Position numbers and translations under genes: made by a program | Part shown: piece after piece, positions 5,245 to 10,245 of the stretch | How the letters are laid out: the number at the start of each line of letters is the position of its first letter | How positions within the stretch are numbered: the first letter of the stretch is position 1 | From: an uncultured Clostridia bacterium | GTDB lineage: Bacteria > Bacillota_A > Clostridia > TANB77 > CAG-508 | Assembly (NCBI GenBank): GCA_944390995.1 | Contig: CALXSA010000044.1 | Coordinates: 1 to 10,245, forward strand | Direction: 5' to 3' | Length of the DNA stretch: 10,245 nucleotides | Notes under the pieces: model-generated | Told to the model about the DNA's origin: nothing | Seen by the model: only the letters and a program-made list of their open reading frames with translations | Databases searched by the model: none

Positions 5245-5685
5245 ATGTTAAAAGAAAAGTTATTAGAAGACTTAAAAAATTGTATGAAGGAGAAAAATGT
5301 GGTTCGCAAGAATGTTATTCAAATGGTTAGAGCTGCAATTTTGCAGGTTGAAAAGGATAAGCATATAGAGCTTAATGATGACCAAATTATTGATATAATT
5401 GCAAAAGAGTCAAAAAAGAGAAAAGATTCATTGGAAGATTATGAGAAAAGTGGCAGAGAGGACTTGATAAAAGAGATAAAAGAAGAAATAGAAATACTAG
5501 CAGAATATTTACCAAAACAGTTGTCTATAGAGGAAGTTGAGGAAATTGTTAAGGAAATAATAAAAAATGAGGGGGCAACATCTATGAAGGACATGGGCAA
5601 GGTGATGAAGGCTGCAAAGGAGAAGATTGGTGCTGCCTCAGACGGCAAGACAATTAATGAGGTTGTGAAACAGTTGTTGAATTGA
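5245..5685 (+). CDS. yqeY: GatB/YqeY domain-containing protein
   Basis: 146 residues, the usual YqeY length. The family corresponds to the C-terminal tRNA-binding-type domain of GatB, the amidotransferase that makes Gln-tRNA(Gln) or Asn-tRNA(Asn). The free-standing protein is thought to bind tRNA but its exact role is unsettled. Visible features are the helical N-terminal bundle with KNVIQMVRAAILQVEKDK (22-39), the KRKDSLEDYEKSGREDLI segment, EILAEYLPKQLS, and the diagnostic GATSMKDMGKVM before the C-terminal DGKTINEVVKQLL. The ATG at 5245 has a strong AAGGAGGGG (5231-5239). It probably shares the promoter at 4579 with the preceding gene. There is no convincing terminator after it, so some read-through into the ATPase gene is possible. 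Confidence 0.95.
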   Translation: MLKEKLLEDLKNCMKEKNVVRKNVIQMVRAAILQVEKDKHIELNDDQIIDIIAKESKKRKDSLEDYEKSGREDLIKEIKEEIEILAEYLPKQLSIEEVEEIVKEIIKNEGATSMKDMGKVMKAAKEKIGAASDGKTINEVVKQLLN

Positions 5686-5775
5686 AAAAGTCTTTTTTAG
5701 TTTGAATGTATAATTGTTACGAACTTGGAAAAAATATTCATAAAAAAGGTTTGTAATGCAAAAGGAGAGATTGTT

Positions 5776-8655
5776 TTGGAGAAAAATTGGTTTAACAAGG
5801 ATGCCCAAGAAATTGAGAAGGAATTGAATACTAATTCTGAGAATGGGCTTAGCTCAGAGCAGCTTGAGGAAAACAGAAAGAAGTATGGCTTCAATGAGCT
5901 AAAGGCGAAGAAAAAGAAAAGCTTATTTGTAAAATTTTTGGAACAGTTTAAAGATTTCATGATAATTGTGCTAATAGTTGCGGCAATTGTATCTGGTGTA
6001 GTGGGATACATGGAAGGCGAAGGAATAACTGATTCGATAATTATTTTGATTGTTGTAATTGTGAATGCAATAATTGGTGTGGTGCAAGAGGCAAAGGCGG
6101 AGAAGTCTTTGGAGGCATTGCAAAAACTTAGTTCACATGTGGCGAAAGTTGTACGCAACGGCAAGGTTGAGGTTGTGCCATCAAGGGAGCTAGTGCCTGG
6201 CGATATTGTTGTTTTGGATACAGGGGACTATGTGCCTGCTGATTTAAGAATTATAGAGAGTGTAAATCTTAAGTCTCAGGAGTCTTCTCTTACAGGCGAG
6301 TCGGTGCCGGTGGATAAAAATGCCGAAGTTATTGACGAGCCAAAAGTGGGAATTGGCGATAGGACCAACATGCTATTTTCATCTTCTCTTATAACATATG
6401 GTAGAGGTAAAGGTGTTGTTGTTGAAACTGGCATGAATACTGAGGTTGGAAAGATTGCTACTATTATTAATGATACTGTAGGAACTGCAACTCCACTTCA
6501 GGTTAAGTTGAATAAATTGGGTAAGACGCTTGGTATTGCGGCGCTTGCGATTTGTGCAGTGATATTTGTTATAGGCATTGCGTATGGAAAAGAAGTTATC
6601 GACATGTTTATGACAGCCGTGAGCTTAGCTGTTGCGGCGATTCCAGAGGGCTTGGCTGCGGTTTCTACAATTGTTTTAGCAATTGGTGTGCAAAGAATGG
6701 TAAAGAAAAATGCTATAATAAAGAAACTTCCTGCGGTTGAGACTTTGGGAAGCGCTACAGTTATTTGTTCAGACAAGACTGGAACTTTGACGCAAAACAA
6801 AATGACAGTGCAAAAAGTATTTGTTAATGGGGAATTAGTAGATGTTTCTGCTGTGCCAGCGAATGATGGTAGTGTAAATGGCAATGTAGAGGCTGAAAAC
6901 AATAGTGAAACAGCGCAAGTTCGTTTAGCAAGCGAGCTAAAGGATAGCAATGAACTTCACAAATTAATGAATGTGAGTGTGCTTTGCAACGATACAAAAA
7001 TAGGTGAGAACAATACATTAACTGGTGACCCTACAGAAACTGCTTTGATAGATTTAGGTTTTAGAATAAATTATGACCTAGAAAGCACATTGAAATTGGA
7101 GAGAGTAAAGGAAGTTCCGTTTGATTCAGACAGAAAGCTTATGACAACAGTGAATAAGGTTGGCGACAAATACATTGTGAACACAAAAGGCGGAATTGAT
7201 GAGCTTTTGGCTAGATGTACAAAATATGAATTGAACGGAGAGATAAGGGACGATTTAGCAGAGTTTAGAAAAACAATAGACGAATACAATATGGCAATGG
7301 CAAAGGATGCTTTAAGGGTACTTGCAATGGCATATAAAGAGCTTGACCATGAGCCATCTGATGCGGAAATGGAAAATATCGAGAGTGACTTGATTTTTGT
7401 GGGAATGGTAGGAATAATTGACCCACCAAGAGAGGAAGTAAAGCTTGCAGTGGCAAAATGTAAAACTGCTGGAATTAAAACTGTAATGATCACTGGAGAC
7501 CACAAGATTACAGCTGTTGCAATTGCTAAAGCCTTGGGAATATTAGAAAATGAAGAAGAAGCGATAACAGGTGCAGAGCTTGAGGAAATGTCGCAAGAAG
7601 AACTAACAAAGAATATAAGAAAGTACAGCGTGTATGCGAGAGTTTCGCCAGAGCACAAGGTTCGTATTGTAAAGGCATGGCAAGCAAATGGCGAGATTGT
7701 TGCAATGACAGGAGATGGAGTAAATGATGCGCCAGCATTAAAAACGGCGGATATTGGTTGTGCAATGGGAATTGTGGGCACAGATGTGTCGAAAGAAGCG
7801 GCAGATGTAATTTTAACAGATGACAATTTTGCAACAATCGTATCTTCTGTTGAAGAAGGAAGGCGTATATATGACAACATTTTAAAAGCAATTCAATTTT
7901 TGCTATCAAGCAATGTTGGCGAGATTGTGGCACTATTTGTTGCAATACTTATAACCCCATGGATAAGCAGCACATTTGGCATAGACATACATTTGATAGA
8001 AGTATTGTTACCAATACACATATTGTGGGTGAATTTGGTTACAGACTCGTTACCAGCACTGGCACTTGCAGTTGACCCAGCTGAAGATGATGTAATGAAA
8101 AGAAAACCGAAAAAGCAAAAGAGTGTGTTTACAAGAGGAATGACATGGAGAGTAGTGTACCAGGGCTTTATGATAGGTATGTTGACACTTTCAGCATTCT
8201 TAATAGGAATTGCAACACCTGATGACCAATTGCCTACAATGGTAAAGATGGACGGAACAATATATGCAGCAGAGGAGATAGAGAACTTAGACGAGGCACT
8301 TGCAAATGGAGCCGAAATAGTGGATAAGCAAGAGGTAAAGGTTGAAATAGGCCAGACAATGGCATTTGTAACATTAGCATTTGCGGAATTGGTACATGTA
8401 TTCAACATAAGAAACAACAAAAAGTCAATTTTCAAAACGCACCCATTCAACAACAAAGTATTATTGGGAGCAATTGCTGGTTCGGCAGCGCTTATGCTAA
8501 TAATCTTATTTGTACCAGCGCTTAGACATATATTCAGCATTCCGATATTGCCAACAAGCAAAGTAGCTGAACTAATTATACTAATACTATTGCCAATTGT
8601 AATTGTAGAATTATTTAAACTATTCAAAATTAACACATCGAAGGACGAAACTTAA
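5776..8655 (+). CDS. Calcium-translocating P-type ATPase, SERCA/PMCA (P2A) type
   Basis: Membrane pump that uses ATP to export Ca2+. With a TTG start at 5776 (AAAGGAG nine bases upstream) it has 959 residues. The frame is open back to a TTG at 5725, which lacks a binding site. In order: N-terminal cation-ATPase domain (EKELNTN...GLSSEQLEENRKKYGFNEL), M1-M2, actuator loop TGES (173-176), M4 motif AAIPEGL with P290, phosphorylation site D333KTGTLT, a KGG variant of the nucleotide-binding KGA motif (471-473), TGDHKITA, hinge T645GDGVNDAP, then M5-M10. The Ca2+ ligands of SERCA appear present: E in PEGL (M4), N and E of SSNVGE (M5), N, T and D of NLVTDSLP (M6), and an E in M8 (LAFAELVHVF). An acidic loop after M7 (about 820-860) is longer than usual. 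It follows yqeY and may have a weak promoter with TATAAT at 5709-5714. Confidence 0.96.
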   Translation: MEKNWFNKDAQEIEKELNTNSENGLSSEQLEENRKKYGFNELKAKKKKSLFVKFLEQFKDFMIIVLIVAAIVSGVVGYMEGEGITDSIIILIVVIVNAIIGVVQEAKAEKSLEALQKLSSHVAKVVRNGKVEVVPSRELVPGDIVVLDTGDYVPADLRIIESVNLKSQESSLTGESVPVDKNAEVIDEPKVGIGDRTNMLFSSSLITYGRGKGVVVETGMNTEVGKIATIINDTVGTATPLQVKLNKLGKTLGIAALAICAVIFVIGIAYGKEVIDMFMTAVSLAVAAIPEGLAAVSTIVLAIGVQRMVKKNAIIKKLPAVETLGSATVICSDKTGTLTQNKMTVQKVFVNGELVDVSAVPANDGSVNGNVEAENNSETAQVRLASELKDSNELHKLMNVSVLCNDTKIGENNTLTGDPTETALIDLGFRINYDLESTLKLERVKEVPFDSDRKLMTTVNKVGDKYIVNTKGGIDELLARCTKYELNGEIRDDLAEFRKTIDEYNMAMAKDALRVLAMAYKELDHEPSDAEMENIESDLIFVGMVGIIDPPREEVKLAVAKCKTAGIKTVMITGDHKITAVAIAKALGILENEEEAITGAELEEMSQEELTKNIRKYSVYARVSPEHKVRIVKAWQANGEIVAMTGDGVNDAPALKTADIGCAMGIVGTDVSKEAADVILTDDNFATIVSSVEEGRRIYDNILKAIQFLLSSNVGEIVALFVAILITPWISSTFGIDIHLIEVLLPIHILWVNLVTDSLPALALAVDPAEDDVMKRKPKKQKSVFTRGMTWRVVYQGFMIGMLTLSAFLIGIATPDDQLPTMVKMDGTIYAAEEIENLDEALANGAEIVDKQEVKVEIGQTMAFVTLAFAELVHVFNIRNNKKSIFKTHPFNNKVLLGAIAGSAALMLIILFVPALRHIFSIPILPTSKVAELIILILLPIVIVELFKLFKINTSKDET

Positions 8656-8675
8656 AACTCGTTTTTGCGAAAAAT

Positions 8676-8704
8676 TTGCGTAATATTCCTTTTCGTGGTA
8701 TAAT
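8676..8704 (+). promoter_or_regulatory. Promoter of the 98-residue protein gene
   Basis: TTGCGT (8676-8681) and TATAAT (8699-8704), spacer 17, then AAAGGA (8723-8728) before the ATG at 8738. Confidence 0.65.
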
Positions 8705-8737
8705 CTAAGTATACTTCTTTAGAAAGGAATGAGCTAG

Positions 8738-9034
8738 ATGGGAGACAAAGTGTTAGAGATGATTAGAGTTGTCAAGCGGGACATGTTTCCAATCGCCGAT
8801 GTATTGATACAATCGGATTACACCGAAAAAATTGTTGAAAGAATGCTGCTTAAACTGGCAATCAGATTTATTGACCTAGCAGAAGATTTTGATGGCAAAG
8901 TTTTCGACGGCGAGCCTATAGAGGAAGTAACAAGAGTATTCGGGATTCGGTTTGGAATAATTTTCCCAAATGACGAGAAGCGAAACGACTACGTGGAAGA
9001 CATACGTAAAATTTTTAATCCACCTAGCTTGTAA
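8738..9034 (+). CDS. Small soluble protein, unknown function
   Basis: 98 residues, not recognised. It is mostly helical by eye, with amphipathic stretches KVLEMIRVVKRDM (4-16) and YTEKIVERMLLKLAIRFIDLA (28-48), the acidic EDFDGKVFDGEPIEE (49-63), a hydrophobic RVFGIRFGIIFP (66-77) and a charged end NDYVEDIRKIF (83-93). No cysteines, no signal peptide and no known motif. ATG at 8738, with AAAGGA nine bases upstream. It forms its own transcription unit with a promoter at 8676 and a strong terminator at 9047, so it is probably a real, independently regulated gene unrelated to the ATPase. Confidence 0.75.
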   Translation: MGDKVLEMIRVVKRDMFPIADVLIQSDYTEKIVERMLLKLAIRFIDLAEDFDGKVFDGEPIEEVTRVFGIRFGIIFPNDEKRNDYVEDIRKIFNPPSL

Positions 9035-9046
9035 GCAACACAGCCA

Positions 9047-9082
9047 CAAGGCGGTTTCATATTTGAAACCGCCTTGTATTTC
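9047..9082 (+). terminator. Strong intrinsic terminator
   Basis: Thirteen-bp perfect stem CAAGGCGGTTTCA / TGAAACCGCCTTG (9047-9059 with 9064-9076), four-base loop TATT, then TATTTCGTTTT. Confidence 0.85.
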
Positions 9083-9120
9083 GTTTTGGGGACACATCTC
9101 GAATTTTTTTGCAAGGTAGA

Positions 9121-9231
9121 GGTTATAGGATAAATTCCATGCCTATGTCGCGGTGCTCCAAAGGCACACATAGTTATGAAAGCTAGTTTGTTTAAAATTA
9201 ATGGTTTTTATAAAACTATTATCCTGTAACC
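9121..9231. ncRNA. Candidate three-way-junction structured RNA or palindromic element
   Basis: GGTTATAGGATAA (9121-9133) and TTATCCTGTAACC (9219-9231) form a 13-bp helix (one G-U if read on the + strand). Inside are hairpin CTATGT-CGCG-GTGC / GCAC-ACATAG (9143-9173) and hairpin TGGTTTT-TAT-AAAACTA (9202-9218). Together they make a compact three-way junction of 111 bases. The strand is uncertain: no clear + promoter is seen, and on the minus strand TTGACA (9266-9261) lies upstream with only a poorly spaced -10. No T-tract follows on either strand. It could also be a decayed miniature mobile element. Confidence 0.35.
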
Positions 9232-9259
9232 ACAATTTTAACAAATTTTCCAAAACCAC

Positions 9260-9288
9260 TTGTCAAATAAATGCCAATAGTATATTAT
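9260..9288 (+). promoter_or_regulatory. Probable promoter of the pilin-like gene
   Basis: TTGTCA (9260-9265) and TATTAT (9283-9288), spacer 17, giving a leader of about 85-90 bases. Weaker than the other promoters here; TATATT at 9281 is an alternative -10. Confidence 0.45.
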
Positions 9289-9382
9289 AAATACATACCG
9301 AAAGAAAACATGTATTAAAATTTGAAAAAAGTGCAGAATATAACTAAGGTAAAAAGATGTGTGGTAAGGGGGAAAAACCAAG

Positions 9383-10245
9383 ATGAAGAAAAACGAAATC
9401 AATGAAACCCGCATGGTTGTAAGAGAGAGCGCGCGCAAGGGAGTAAAGAATTCTTGTTCGCTTTTTGATGCGAAAAAAGAGCAATTAATTAAATATATAT
9501 ACCGAGGGACGGGCTATAGGAAAAAGCGAGAAACAGCAAATTTTCCTGAGCAGTTTGATAGTAATAGTGGGCGAAGTGAAATTGCTGAGAAGGAGTTTTG
9601 CCGAAGTGTAGATGTTAAAGATAGAAAATGGAAAACATTTACAAAGAAAAGCTCGTTCTTTTTGTGCGCAAATTTACAGAAAAATAAATTAGTAACAGAG
9701 CGAGGCATTACGCTACTTGCACTAATAATAACTGTGGTGATAATGCTAATCTTAGCAGCGGTGACAATTAACGTGACTTTAGGCGACGGTGGACTTGTGC
9801 AGCAAGCAAGGCTAGCAGCGGAAAGGACACAAAATGCGGCAGAAAAAGAACAGGCAGAAATAGATAGTCTACAGCAAGAACTTGCAAATATTTTAGCAGA
9901 AGATAGTGAAATAACTCCGCCAACGCCAACATTGCCAGAAGGCTGGGATGGGACAAAAGTTACACCAGTACAATCATCAGATGGAAAAACTGTCCCAGTG
10001 CCAATAGGATATACAGCATCAAGTGCTACAGGAGAAAATAGTGTAAATGATGGTTTTGTAATATATGAAGGAACAGGCGTTGTAAATGACAGTAATGTAG
10101 GTAGTGCAAAAACAAGTAGAAACCAATTTGTATGGATACCAGTGGATGATATAAGTCAAATTGCAAATCAAACAAGTGGAACAGATGGAAATGGAAGACA
10201 AAATTACCAAGGAAAGTTGTATGACTTTTCTACTTCAGGAGCTAC
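9383..10245 (+). CDS. Pilin-like surface protein with long N-terminal extension, 3' end cut by window
   Basis: The frame is open from ATG 9383 (AAGGGGG ten bases upstream) to the window end, 287 codons so far. Residues 1-107 are basic and hydrophilic. Then comes a type IV pilin-like segment TERG-ITLLALIITVV with a hydrophobic helix (108-131), followed by a coiled coil of Ala/Gln/Glu repeats (about 138-173), a Pro/Thr linker (PPTPTLPEGWDG, 178-189) and the start of a beta-rich domain containing VPVPIGYTA, NQFVWIPVDDIS and GKLYDFSTSG. I associate this tail with large secreted or surface proteins of gut Clostridia that carry a prepilin-type N-terminus. Glycine before a long hydrophobic stretch fits prepilin peptidase cleavage, but the usual Glu at +5 is Ala. 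The 107-residue extension is far longer than a normal leader; a later non-ATG start (TTG 9662) is possible but has no good binding site. Export and surface location are inferred. Confidence 0.75.
   Translation, partial: MKKNEINETRMVVRESARKGVKNSCSLFDAKKEQLIKYIYRGTGYRKKRETANFPEQFDSNSGRSEIAEKEFCRSVDVKDRKWKTFTKKSSFFLCANLQKNKLVTERGITLLALIITVVIMLILAAVTINVTLGDGGLVQQARLAAERTQNAAEKEQAEIDSLQQELANILAEDSEITPPTPTLPEGWDGTKVTPVQSSDGKTVPVPIGYTASSATGENSVNDGFVIYEGTGVVNDSNVGSAKTSRNQFVWIPVDDISQIANQTSGTDGNGRQNYQGKLYDFSTSGA

Larger units (their letters stand above)
9083..9382. other. Gene-free intergenic segment
   Basis: No convincing reading frame on either strand. From left to right it holds GGGGACACATCTCG with a following T-run (9088-9110), the three-way-junction candidate (9121-9231), a promoter candidate (9260-9288) and the ribosome binding site AAGGGGG (9366-9372) for the pilin-like gene. 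Confidence 0.6.

Noticed and set aside
5685..5697. AAAAAG-T-CTTTTT after yqeY as a terminator
   Set aside because: A-T only stem with almost no loop; too weak to act as an intrinsic terminator.
7071..7880. Long minus-strand frame of about 270 codons inside the ATPase gene
   Set aside because: Ser/Ile/Thr-rich shadow of the ATPase coding strand; the + strand carries the diagnostic P-type ATPase motifs throughout.
7893..8636. Second long minus-strand frame inside the ATPase gene
   Set aside because: Also a shadow of conserved ATPase membrane-domain codons, with no plausible family features.

Overview
The window is AT-rich chromosomal DNA (roughly one third G+C, judged by eye). It has strong sigma-A type promoters (TTGACA-like and TATAAT-like boxes, mostly 17 bases apart), AGGAGG-type ribosome binding sites and frequent TTG/GTG starts. 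Together with YqeY, a SERCA-type calcium ATPase and a pilin-like protein of a kind I associate with gut Clostridia, this points to a low-GC Bacillota, most likely an uncultured Clostridia lineage. That placement is inference.

Region 1 (1-1980) looks accessory. A short promoter-to-terminator unit (about 63-138, +) is probably a small RNA. It faces tail to tail a solo PemK/MazF-family toxin (150-845, -) whose fold is interrupted by a coiled coil and whose promoter carries a LexA-like box between its -35 and -10. Divergent from the toxin is a pair of small membrane proteins (998-1486, 1498-1767, +), the first with a probable PH-like domain. The leader of this pair recurs, degenerate, at 1810-1850, followed by a short relic reading frame and a clear terminator.

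Region 2 (1980-4560) starts with a DinD homologue (SOS-inducible family in E. coli) whose last ~28 codons are displaced by a +1 frameshift. After a gene-free stretch with several dyads comes a four-helix membrane protein (3225-3947, +). It converges on another four-helix membrane protein (3992-4507, -), with a large shared terminator hairpin between them.

Region 3 (4560-9080) looks like core chromosome: a conserved protein of unknown function (4646-5209), yqeY (5245-5685), a P2A calcium-transporting ATPase (5776-8655, TTG start) and a small soluble protein (8738-9034) closed by a 13-bp perfect terminator stem.

Region 4 (9080-10245) has a 300-base non-coding stretch that can fold into a three-way junction. 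It is followed by a large pilin-like surface protein that starts at 9383 and is cut off by the window end.

The most interesting signals are the putatively SOS-controlled solo MazF next to a small RNA with an operator-rich promoter, the duplicated leader with a gene relic, and the three-way-junction RNA candidate upstream of the pilin-like gene. No CRISPR array, tRNA, rRNA or intact transposase was seen.
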